Source: Scytonema sp035967975 (GTDB taxonomy: Bacteria; Cyanobacteriota; Cyanobacteriia; Cyanobacteriales; Nostocaceae). Taken from it: a stretch of 64,000 nt of DNA. Numbering within the stretch: position 1 is the first letter of the stretch; each line of letters begins with the position of its first letter. A program made the translations under genes and the position numbers. This document shows positions 34,461-42,983 of the stretch, one piece after another. Below the pieces are notes generated by a model. It was not told the origin of the DNA. It saw only the letters and a program-made list of their open reading frames with translations, and did no database searches. The stretch lies in NCBI GenBank assembly GCA_035967975.1, contig JAWQFQ010000021.1:1-64000 (forward strand), read 5' to 3'.

Positions 34461-34704
34461 ACAATCTAACAGGTAAAGTGTGGTATTCATTTAGCGATCG
34501 CCATTCGTTCTGAGCACCATTACTACACAACCTCAAACTATATTCATTTTAATCCCGTCAAACACAATTGGGCAAAATCTCCTTACAATTGGTCAGAAAG
34601 TAGCGTTCATTGGTATGCACGAAAATTACGGAAGAGACTGGTTACGCAATTGTTGGGTTGAATACCCAGTCCGAGATTACGGAAAAACCTGGGATGATTT
34701 ATAA
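34461..34704 (+). pseudogene. REP-associated tyrosine transposase (Y1-type) remnant
   Basis: Three short frames in order read GKVWYSFSDR, then IRSEHHYYTTSNYIHFNPVK with SPYNWSESSVHWYA, then NYGRDW with YGKTWDDL and stop. Together they reproduce the C-terminal third of a RAYT/IS200-like Y1 transposase. Two frameshifts and the missing front (including the HUH motif) make it inactive. Confidence 0.65.
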
Positions 34705-34827
34705 TATTGGTTCGTAGTAGCGCAAAGAGGGGATGTCCATAGCCAGGACAGCACAACCAATACTACTCGGATAAGCAAAAGAAACACGGTATCTTTAAAG
34801 ACACAACCATTTATTTATGCGAGAGGT

Positions 34828-35601
34828 TTATAATTCTTCAGCAACCTTTCTAACTTCTTCCACATCTAGTTCTAATGATTCAGCAATTTCTTGAATACTG
34901 AGTCCTTTTTCCAGTAATTTTGGTACAACTTTTAACTTTGTTTTTTTTAAAACGCTTTGATAATAGCCAGTTTTTTCTATATCTTCACCTAAGTTCATCA
35001 TATCTTGTATTTCCTCCAGAGTGAGATTTGGGAATTTGTAGACTATAACGCTTTGGATAAATGCTAGCACTTTCTGTTTAAGGCTTTCATCCGTTAATTC
35101 GTCCCTTGCTTGACTGACGAGTTTTTGAGCCAAAGCAGGAGTTTTTTTGGGAGTCTCTACAAATAACTTTGTAATTCCTACCCCTACAGAGTCCTCTGTT
35201 TCACGACTAAGTTCGTTTAGGTAGATACGGCGTACATGGTTGTCCATTAAAACCTGATAGCGGGCGTGGGGTGGGCTTTCATGACTACGCCTGTCGTAGA
35301 TAACAATTGCGTACCACTCTGAGTTAATTGGTTTGTATTGACGAAAATAAACGAAAATTTCTCCAAAAAGCCGTTCGTAGAATTCTTCATCTGTGTATGT
35401 TTGCAACTCTACAAAATATAATGGTTCATTGTCAAAACCTTCCAAAGGAGAAAATAGTCCATCTAATCGAAAGGATTGTTGTTTAATTTCTAGTGCAGTA
35501 AATTCGTAGATATTAGGGTCTGTGTCAGGCTTTCCAATCAGTTCAAAAAAAACTTGTGGAAGTTCTTGAATCAGTTCGTAGAAAAGTATGTCTGTTTTCA
35601 T
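34828..35601 (-). CDS. DUF2887 / Rpn-family PD-(D/E)XK protein
   Basis: The 257-aa protein starts MKTDILFYELIQELP and has FRLDGLFSP and LYFVELQ as the nuclease-like core, with YERLFGEIFVYFRQYKP behind. Members belong to the Rpn/PDDEXK transposase-like group of recombination-promoting nucleases; cyanobacteria carry many copies. The C terminus (LLEKGLSIQEIAESLELDVE) resembles a small HTH. Confidence 0.85.
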   Translation of the reverse strand: MKTDILFYELIQELPQVFFELIGKPDTDPNIYEFTALEIKQQSFRLDGLFSPLEGFDNEPLYFVELQTYTDEEFYERLFGEIFVYFRQYKPINSEWYAIVIYDRRSHESPPHARYQVLMDNHVRRIYLNELSRETEDSVGVGITKLFVETPKKTPALAQKLVSQARDELTDESLKQKVLAFIQSVIVYKFPNLTLEEIQDMMNLGEDIEKTGYYQSVLKKTKLKVVPKLLEKGLSIQEIAESLELDVEEVRKVAEEL

Positions 35602-35730
35602 AAGTACGAATTATACATTAAGAACGTCAAAATCCCTAACTGTATCTTGGTTTCAGATTTTACCGTTGATTTTTCTTTGTCTAGAGTGATAGAAGAGCGT
35701 TAATCAGCCCTGGAACATTACTACTTATCC

Positions 35731-37896
35731 CTATCTCTGCTTCACAGCCTGCACCGCAGCATCAGCATTCAATAAACCACGACCGAAGAAATACTGTTGG
35801 GCTGAAACTGGTTTCGCTTTAGGGAAAATACCAGAAGGTCTTGACACTGGAGCATCTACAACAGTTCCAAAACCGACTTCTTTTTGCAACCTATACCGAT
35901 TAACATCGGCTTTAGAAAGGTTTAGCCCATCATAGGTAGCAGTCTTATTGAGAATCGAGACAATTTCATCGCGGCTCAAACGCCGTTTTGGGTCTTCGCC
36001 CTTCATCAGAGCCACTACTCCTGAGACAATAGGAGCCGAGAAAGAAGTACCTTGAACCTGGACATACTTACCTAAGGGGTCTAACGCCAAACCCCAAGCG
36101 TAATTTGGTACAGACATTCCCTGCCAAAAACCATCCAACCAAGTACCACCTGTAGTTAAAATTCCACCACTCAGGCTATTTTGGATTTCTCCACCTGGTG
36201 CAACTAAATCTAATCCGCCACCATAACTGCTGTAGAAAGTGCGATTACCCGCCATATTTGTGGCACCTACTGATACAACCCCAGGAATACCAGATGGGAA
36301 TCCTACCCCATCTAAATTTTCATTACCAGCAGAAGCAATAATCACCAAGTGACGATGAGCATCCAACACATCAAAAATTTGCTCGGTTAATCCCTGATCG
36401 GGAAGCAAACCACCCAAACTCATATTGATAACATCAACATTTCTACTGGCAGCATAACCAATGGCTTCGGATAAACTTGCCATATTAATCGCACCACGTA
36501 AGCCAAAAACCCTAACTGGCAAGATTTGGGTATGAGGAGCAACTCCCAGAATACCTGCTTTATCTTCCGAATTGGCAGCAATTATACCCGCAGCCCAAGT
36601 ACCGTGAAACTCACTACCAATTTCATCACGAATCAGATTCCGAATGCGATGAGCAATTTCACTGTCTGAAGCTTTAGGGTAATGCTGTTTCAATGTGTAG
36701 GAAAGCTGTTGATATTTCTTTAATAATTGGTCAGATGGTAATTTAAAAGTGTCTTGAAATTCTGCTTGAATCTGTGCTAGCTCTTGGGAACTCAAGCGTG
36801 TATCGGGGTCGCCTTCACCTTGAGCAGAAAAATCCCAGCCATATTCCTCACCAGGTAATTTATCGGAGCGATCGCCAGATTTGTATATATTCTTCACTAA
36901 GTCGGGGTGATCCCATTGAATTAAGCTATCAATGACCGCTACGACAACCCCACGTCCGCCATTGCTTTTGTTCCAGGCTTCTGTAGCGCGAACATCAGTA
37001 CGAGCTAATAGCTGACCCCGCCGAGGAGTACTATTTAAATGCCATTGCAAAGGTAGTAAGTTGGAAGAAATAGGAGTATCTTTTGGTTGGGGTAACTGTG
37101 CCAACTGCTGTTGTAAGCGTTCAGCGGCGTGAGGAGTTTCTGGTAAATTGGCTGCTGTTGCTAGCAATTGCGACATTTGCTCGGAAGTCGCTTGAATAAA
37201 ATTCGGTGTTGCTGATTGCACTCCTGGTACTTGAGTCAGTTGATTAGCTACATTCAAAATTTCAGTACCAGATAGTGACTTAGAACGCACTAAGTAGCGG
37301 TTTTTACTAAATCTCAAGGGACGAAGTACTTCTAAATCGTGGCGCATCAGGATAATTTGCCTTTGGCTCTGTGACATCTCACCTGCAAAACTAATGACAA
37401 TCTCGTTGGGTAGCACAATAACTGGCTCAGATTTTGTTTCTGGAGATGCAGCCTGTGATTTGCGGGTCAGAATAGGTAGCATTTCTTTTACGTAAGGCTG
37501 TTTTTGAATCTGTTGTTGAACTGCATTGAGAGAAGCACGAGTACCAGAAGGTAGGTTAACCAGGGCGATGTTTTCTCCCAAAGGTTTAACATCCACATCA
37601 GAGCGATAACTACTACCAAGGCTGCGAGTATTACCACTACCACCACGTCGTAAATCTTGTTGCAACTGTAAGTACAGAGGTTGGATGGAGCGAGAGCGTG
37701 TATTCGTGGGTTTAAAGCTCACAGCCACGGTATCACGGCGCAAATGTAGCGGAATTTTTTGCCCGTAAAATGTATAAAACAATTCATCTGCTGTTTGTGC
37801 TTGCACGAACTCACGGTGTTGCTGAGGAAGCAGAGAAAAGCTGGTAGCACTGAAAAAACAACCTGCCAAAATAAGAGTGGAGAGAAAACGTTTCAT
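35731..37896 (-). CDS. Secreted subtilisin-like serine protease (S8)
   Basis: I choose the ATG at 37896 because it gives a typical signal peptide (MKRFLSTLILAGCFFSATSF); the frame is open 30 codons further up. The 721-aa protein has the catalytic triad Asp323 (VVVAVIDS), His431 (EFHGTWAAG) and Ser618 (GTSFSAPIVSG). The first 290 residues are a propeptide-like region. The oxyanion Asn is in VIIASAGNEN. It should act in the periplasm or outside. It is divergent from the 473-aa regulator-like gene at 38146, the start of the large caspase-fold region, which makes a functional link possible but unproven. Confidence 0.88.
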   Translation of the reverse strand: MKRFLSTLILAGCFFSATSFSLLPQQHREFVQAQTADELFYTFYGQKIPLHLRRDTVAVSFKPTNTRSRSIQPLYLQLQQDLRRGGSGNTRSLGSSYRSDVDVKPLGENIALVNLPSGTRASLNAVQQQIQKQPYVKEMLPILTRKSQAASPETKSEPVIVLPNEIVISFAGEMSQSQRQIILMRHDLEVLRPLRFSKNRYLVRSKSLSGTEILNVANQLTQVPGVQSATPNFIQATSEQMSQLLATAANLPETPHAAERLQQQLAQLPQPKDTPISSNLLPLQWHLNSTPRRGQLLARTDVRATEAWNKSNGGRGVVVAVIDSLIQWDHPDLVKNIYKSGDRSDKLPGEEYGWDFSAQGEGDPDTRLSSQELAQIQAEFQDTFKLPSDQLLKKYQQLSYTLKQHYPKASDSEIAHRIRNLIRDEIGSEFHGTWAAGIIAANSEDKAGILGVAPHTQILPVRVFGLRGAINMASLSEAIGYAASRNVDVINMSLGGLLPDQGLTEQIFDVLDAHRHLVIIASAGNENLDGVGFPSGIPGVVSVGATNMAGNRTFYSSYGGGLDLVAPGGEIQNSLSGGILTTGGTWLDGFWQGMSVPNYAWGLALDPLGKYVQVQGTSFSAPIVSGVVALMKGEDPKRRLSRDEIVSILNKTATYDGLNLSKADVNRYRLQKEVGFGTVVDAPVSRPSGIFPKAKPVSAQQYFFGRGLLNADAAVQAVKQR

Positions 37897-38145
37897 AACT
37901 GCGAACTTGGGATGAATTTTGCCAGATATGTGTATTTCTGAAGATTTGGAGGATATGCAATTTTTCAGCAGTAGAGACTGGCGCAAAATTGCATAAGGTC
38001 GATTTCCTCAGAAGTACTAAAAAATGAAGGGTCAAAATAACTGTTAAATCAGGTACTCAGTATGGAATTTCAAAAAATGGTTGGACTTGCGTTGAGGAGC
38101 ATTAGCAATGTAATAATTAACGATGACCAATAAATATAAATACTT

Positions 38146-39567
38146 ATGAGCGAGGCTTCAAGATATTGGCAATTGGTGAGGATTGATGCAGGAGGGAACA
38201 GGAAAACTCAAGAGATACCTGCTGCGAAGTCGTTTTACGCACAAGTATTTGAGCAGTTGACACCAGATGAAGATGTACCAGATGGGGACATCCAGCGTCA
38301 ATTGTTAGATTTGTATCGCCATAGTTCTGGCGATACTGCTTTGTTGGCTGAACGTTGTTTGCTGTGCTTTCTCTCTTGGATTATTGAGCAAGGATGTCTG
38401 CAATTAGAAAGGAGATTTGGTCAAAACCATAATTTTACTGCTAGCGATTTGTTCCCTTATGTCTTGGATGATAATGGTAAATTATCAACAGCAGGTGTCT
38501 ATAAATGCTTCTCGCAAAAAATTCTCCAGAGTTTTGATCTGCAACAAAGTAGTCTGACTACTTGGGCGATGATCAAGTTAAAGCAACACCCTGAATTGAA
38601 TAAATTTTTGTTAGAATGCGGTGTTTATTTAATTAGTAATTGGGCGATTTTAAATGATACTCAACCTAAACAACTAGAACGCATTTTCAAGGAATTTCAT
38701 ATTTTTAGCCGGGGTGGTTTTAGCGACGCAGCAATCAAAGAAGCGCAATCTATTTTAGAAAGCTATCATACTGTCTACCGCTTGCAAAGACTGCAACATA
38801 GGAGAAAAGGTCTTAGGAGTAAATGTATTGCGCCTGATACTCAACAATTACTAGATATCGCCCAAGATATTCAAAAGAATACAGGTCAAATTTTTGAGAT
38901 TGAGGTTTTGAGTCAGAAGCTACAAAAGCTGGCTGCTCAATTACGCGAGTACCGAATTTATGTTCGGGGTGGTTCTGTACAGACAAGTTCTCTAGACGCT
39001 GTGGATGGAGCCAAGTATAATTCTTTGATAGAGGAAATTGCGGCTCCTGAGACTAATAACCTTTTAGAAGAAAACGATGAAAAACTCGAATTTTTGCAGT
39101 TTTATCACCATCAATTTCAGCTTGGCTTACAACAAGCTTTAGCTCAAGTTACAGAATCGCGGGTCAGACAGTTAGAACGTAAGAAGGGCGATAAAGCCAA
39201 GATGTTTTTAACTGCTCTGGAACTATCTCAATGTCGAAAACTTGCAATGAAGGAAATTGCTGAATTTCTGGGATTAAGAGCGCAAGATTCGGTAACCAAG
39301 TTATTAAAGTTAAAGGACTTGCGGACTGATGTGCAACAGGAAATGTTAGTAATTTTAAAGAATTCCCTGAAAGAAAAAGCTAAGGTATATGTTGATATCC
39401 AAGCTTTGAAAAAGCTGGATGAGCAATTGACCAGCTTTCTGTTGGAAGAAATTAGCCAAATGCTGCAAAATTCCGAGATTCAATCTCGAACGATGAAAAC
39501 TCACCTAAAAGCTGATATTTTCGCCGAACGGTTATGTGAATATCTCCAGAATAGAAAAACGAATTAA
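38146..39567 (+). CDS. Cyanobacterial regulator-like protein with C-terminal HTH-like segment
   Basis: The 473-aa helical protein is not recognised as a named family. Near residues 355-395 it reads ELSQCRKLAMKEIAEFLGLR followed by AQDSVTKLLKLKDLR, which has the shape of a sigma-factor region-4 or similar HTH. The N-terminal part mentions a long helical bundle with GDTALLAERCLLCFLSWII. It lies 9 bases before the DUF1822 gene, so both are in one operon. I infer a role in transcription or in sensing; it could also be a scaffold. Confidence 0.55.
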   Translation: MSEASRYWQLVRIDAGGNRKTQEIPAAKSFYAQVFEQLTPDEDVPDGDIQRQLLDLYRHSSGDTALLAERCLLCFLSWIIEQGCLQLERRFGQNHNFTASDLFPYVLDDNGKLSTAGVYKCFSQKILQSFDLQQSSLTTWAMIKLKQHPELNKFLLECGVYLISNWAILNDTQPKQLERIFKEFHIFSRGGFSDAAIKEAQSILESYHTVYRLQRLQHRRKGLRSKCIAPDTQQLLDIAQDIQKNTGQIFEIEVLSQKLQKLAAQLREYRIYVRGGSVQTSSLDAVDGAKYNSLIEEIAAPETNNLLEENDEKLEFLQFYHHQFQLGLQQALAQVTESRVRQLERKKGDKAKMFLTALELSQCRKLAMKEIAEFLGLRAQDSVTKLLKLKDLRTDVQQEMLVILKNSLKEKAKVYVDIQALKKLDEQLTSFLLEEISQMLQNSEIQSRTMKTHLKADIFAERLCEYLQNRKTN

Positions 39568-39576
39568 ACCAAATTT

Positions 39577-40974
39577 ATGACAAATTTCTTAAGTAATATT
39601 TCTCCCATGTCTTACCTTGATTTTGATGCTTTACCAACTTCAGCAGTTATTCTCTCACCCGATGAGATTGACCAAGCTGCAGTACTCAGTCATCAAATTA
39701 TTGATGAATCCAAACAATGGCAGGCTTATCTTCATTATTTAGCTTTATCAGCTTTTGAACAATGGTTAGAGGAAAGAGCAGAATCTTTAACTATTAATCG
39801 TGAGGAATGTACAATTCTCTATCCAGTTTTAGCAAATTTTATTAGTTGTGTTGCTAATTTACAAATAGGAGCATTTAAAGTCTGTTTAATTGCTACTGGT
39901 AGCTTGAGCGATGAAATGGTGAGTATACCAAGAGTTGTTGTCGATTTACCAGAATTTATTCCCCACTTTTACGTTTTAGTGGAGGTGTTAGAAGAACAAG
40001 AGGCGGCGAATGTTTATGCTTTTTTAAGCTATCAAGAATTACAAGAGAATTTACAGAGAACTTCTTTCCAATCGGATTGGAATTATCAACTATCAATATC
40101 TTGTTTTGATAGGAATCCAGACCGTCTGTTACTATATCTCCGATGTTTGGAATCATCCGCAATATCTTTACCTGTAATTCCTCCCAATCGGACTGCGCTT
40201 TTAGCAGATATACAAAATCAATTGGTTGAATTATTACCTCAGTTACAATCACCAAAACGGGAATTATTTGAAGTTTTAACTTGGGAACAAGCTGCTGCTG
40301 TTTTAACTAGTCCAGAATTGCTGAATTGGGTTTACACATTACAAACACAAAATGCAGCTACAGAGAATATAGAGATGAGTAGCGCCAACCCAGAATCAAC
40401 CTCTGCTTTTAAGTCTCTACAAGATGTAATTAAATTAATTACGCAACCTGCTTTAAATGCTGGACGTTGGTTGTGGGATGAGTTGGATGATTTAGCGCAG
40501 GGGCTTTCTTGGGTGTTGTTACCAAGTTTTGCATCAGCTTCAGCAATGCGTCCAATACGTAGTCCAGAGGAAGAATTTGAGGTAATTATTACTCAACTAC
40601 GACAGAGGGGTTTGGAAATTCCCATACAAGCAAGGGGTGCATATCAGGATATATCGTTAGCTGGGATTCCTCTGCGGTTGTATGCGGTAACTTGGCATTT
40701 GGTAGCAGAATCTGAGCATCCGGAGTGGAGTTTGTTACTAATTTTAGGCGCACCTGCTTTAAGTAGTTTACCTTCTCATATTAAACTTAGGGTCAGTGAC
40801 CAAACGGGTATTTTAAACGAACTCGGATTAAATGCAGAAAGCGAAGATTCTTACATCTTTACCCGTGTGGTGGGTCATTGGGATGAGAAGTTTCTGGTGA
40901 GTGTGAGTTTGATGGATGGCGTTGAGGTGACTTTACCGCCTTTTGCTTTTAATTTGGAGCGGTTACGGAATTGA
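39577..40974 (+). CDS. DUF1822 family protein
   Basis: The 465-aa protein has the DUF1822 features: an N-terminal helical part (QAYLHYLALSAFEQWLEERA), a beta-rich middle (GAFKVCLIATGSLSDE) and a C-terminal domain (GIPLRLYAVTWHLV, LLLILGAPALSSLP). The family is restricted mainly to cyanobacteria and is often encoded near CHAT and CHASE2 genes, as here. The biochemical role is unknown. No signal peptide is seen. Confidence 0.8.
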   Translation: MTNFLSNISPMSYLDFDALPTSAVILSPDEIDQAAVLSHQIIDESKQWQAYLHYLALSAFEQWLEERAESLTINREECTILYPVLANFISCVANLQIGAFKVCLIATGSLSDEMVSIPRVVVDLPEFIPHFYVLVEVLEEQEAANVYAFLSYQELQENLQRTSFQSDWNYQLSISCFDRNPDRLLLYLRCLESSAISLPVIPPNRTALLADIQNQLVELLPQLQSPKRELFEVLTWEQAAAVLTSPELLNWVYTLQTQNAATENIEMSSANPESTSAFKSLQDVIKLITQPALNAGRWLWDELDDLAQGLSWVLLPSFASASAMRPIRSPEEEFEVIITQLRQRGLEIPIQARGAYQDISLAGIPLRLYAVTWHLVAESEHPEWSLLLILGAPALSSLPSHIKLRVSDQTGILNELGLNAESEDSYIFTRVVGHWDEKFLVSVSLMDGVEVTLPPFAFNLERLRN

Positions 40975-41146
40975 CTTTTGCGATGGGCTACCAGAAAAAG
41001 GCGATCGCTTTCATCGTACTAATCACTCTTCAGAGGATAATTGCAATAAGCTTTGAATTTTTAGCAAAACCTACGCAGTTGAGAAGATGGGACCTATCCA
41101 AGAGTAAAGACGCTAAAATTTACAGCAGTTGATAAGAGTTAAGTTG

Positions 41147-41398
41147 ATGAGTCCGTCACTTGAAAAAATTTTAAGCGAGATTGAGCAACTGACCCCAGAC
41201 GAGCAACTGACGGTAATGGGGCATTTGGTGGAGCATGTGAAGAAACATATCACTCCAGCACAACCAAAACGCCCCTGGAGCGTTTTGAAAGGTATGGCAC
41301 CCTATCCGCTATTAGGTGAAGATGCTCAGGAATGGGTTTCGCGGACTCGACGAGAAGCAGATAAGCATCGAGAACGGTTGTTGCGAGGAGAGGAATGA
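41147..41398 (+). CDS. VapB-like antitoxin
   Basis: I start at the ATG at 41147, giving 83 aa (MSPSLEKILSEIEQLTPDEQ). The N terminus is the helical segment of DUF2281-like antitoxins, the C terminus is basic. The stop overlaps the toxin start (ATGA). Confidence 0.75.
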   Translation: MSPSLEKILSEIEQLTPDEQLTVMGHLVEHVKKHITPAQPKRPWSVLKGMAPYPLLGEDAQEWVSRTRREADKHRERLLRGEE

Positions 41399-41838
41399 GG
41401 ATCACTGATGCGTTAGAAGGAGTTTCTCGCTTATTTCTCGATACAGCACCCGTAATTTATTTTGTAGAACGCAACCCGCAGTTTGTAGATTTAGTCGATC
41501 CAATTTTTGATCGTTTAGAAGCTGACATTACAGCAGTAGTATCTGGGATAACATTATCAGAGTGTTTGGTGGGTGCTATGCGTCTAGGGTTAGTGGATTT
41601 AGAGCAAGCTTTTGTCGATGTGTTGCAACAAGAAGAAGTAGTTTTTGTGGAGATTAATGCTGCTATTGCTCGAGAAGCGGCAAGAATTCGGGTGCGTTAT
41701 AACCTTCAGTTACCCGATGCGTTGCAGGTGGCGGCGGCTTTAATGGCTAGTTGTCAGGCGTTTTTGACCAATGATGCAGTTTTTAAACGGGTGACGGAGT
41801 TGAGGGTTTTGGTGGTGGGTGAGTTGTCGGTGGAGTAA
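41395..41838 (+). CDS. VapC-like PIN-domain toxin
   Basis: The 147-aa PIN ribonuclease has the acidic residues in LFLDTAPVIYFVE, LSECL, LPDALQVAAAL and FLTND. It probably cuts tRNA or mRNA when free of its antitoxin. The pair is intact, with ATGA overlap. Confidence 0.85.
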   Translation: MRITDALEGVSRLFLDTAPVIYFVERNPQFVDLVDPIFDRLEADITAVVSGITLSECLVGAMRLGLVDLEQAFVDVLQQEEVVFVEINAAIAREAARIRVRYNLQLPDALQVAAALMASCQAFLTNDAVFKRVTELRVLVVGELSVE

Positions 41839-41863
41839 GCTTTGCGGCGTATGCCTGTGACTT

Positions 41864-41950
41864 AGGGACTTCCAGAAAATAAAATATAGAATGACCTCCA
41901 CATAATAATCATTATCATGTGAAGGTCGTGGAAGTAGGGTTCTTTCGTAC
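41864..41950. mobile_element. Degenerate copy of the AGGGACTTCC MITE-like family
   Basis: It starts AGGGACTTCCAGAAAATAAA and contains a fold-back (GACCTCCACAT with ATGTGAAGGTC). Only one terminus is recognisable. Confidence 0.5.
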
Positions 41951-42033
41951 ATATCTTGCTAAATTGTTAATTACAATCGATAAATTTGCTTGAAAATCAA
42001 GGCTTACATACACTTTTACTCAAATTTGCTTAG

Positions 42034-42190
42034 AGCCGAGATATGTGTTTTTTCCTGCAAGATGACCTCAAAAGGCTTGATTTCTCGTTACCGAACACGG
42101 CTTTTTTGACACTACTGTATCAAATTATCAAAACCATATAGGACAAGGGTTTTCAGACCATCTTGCAGGTTTTTACACGGATCTCGGTTT
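42034..42190. repeat. Inverted repeat with 45-base imperfect arms
   Basis: The left arm contains CCGAGATATGTG and CCTGCAAGATG; the right arm (42146-42190) carries their complements CACGGATCTCGG and CATCTTGCAGG. The 67-base centre is non-coding. It looks like a decayed MITE. The rest of the 41951-42588 gap is AT-rich with no gene I can support. Confidence 0.55.
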
Positions 42191-42588
42191 CATGCCGGAT
42201 AGATAATTTTATTTCGCACATCAGTCAATAGCTATGTTGTAATCCACATCAATATGTATTCAAAACCCTTGTAACATTTGTTCTTCAAGGGGTTCGCTTT
42301 GTTTGATAGAAATGTCATCTAAAATTTCCCGACCTTAGCTTATATTGGCGATCACCCCACTGGTAGTAATGAACCACGCTTGACAGTAAGAAACCGACGC
42401 TAGGCTTTTCGGGAAAACATCTGAAATTTTTGAATTGGCGAAAATACAAATTACAGTAAAGCTGTATTGCCGACAATATAACTTTTAGCAAATTAACAAA
42501 TGCAAATTTTCGCCCAGATGGTAAACTAGCAGCATTCATATAGCCCACATTCCGCAGCCACAACGCGAACATTTCATCCACTTTTACC

Positions 42589-42693
42589 TCAATTCATACC
42601 GCCATTATGCAACGCCAAAGTGGAGTAGACTCGACCGATGTTATTGAGGGTGAGCGCTTCGCCTGAGCGATCGCCTGTGATAACGTAGCTCAT
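42589..42693 (-). pseudogene. TPR-repeat remnant
   Basis: A minus-strand frame with its own GGAGAAA ribosome binding site and ATG reads SGEALTLNNIGRVYSTLA and stops after 34 codons. GEALTLNNIG-VYS is the typical TPR_12 segment of the TPR-CHAT proteins encoded further right. It is most likely a leftover of such a gene. Confidence 0.5.
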
Positions 42694-42776
42694 AGTACGC
42701 TTTCTCCTTATTTTTCCGCAATCACCTTCTAGTGGTTGGTAATCATGAATGAACATCACTGAAAAGTTAGCCCTGG

Positions 42777-42983
42777 TTGTCCGTAAGCTTAATAAAGAAC
42801 GGAGGCAGCAGCGCCAAGGTTTATACGGCAGATAATAAAGCAGCTTTCACCTTAATCTTAGACGGGAGTGTCGAGAAAATCACAATCGGTAGTCTGAGAA
42901 CCGATCTGTGTTTCCTTCACGGCTCATGGGTTATACCTACAATTGGAGTAAACAGAGGTGACAATGAATCAGACGGGGATTGA
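42777..42983 (+). other. Possible gene fragment before the methylase end
   Basis: There are 68 open codons from a TTG, with a protein-like sequence (GGSSAKVYTADNKAAFTLIL). It overlaps the end of the convergent methylase gene by 15 bases. I do not recognise it; it could be the rest of a partner gene of the methylase. Confidence 0.25.

Noticed and set aside
42315..42581. 88-codon minus-strand frame in the gap before the methylase
   Set aside because: No family resemblance, an odd composition and no ribosome binding site; the region looks like decayed repeat sequence.
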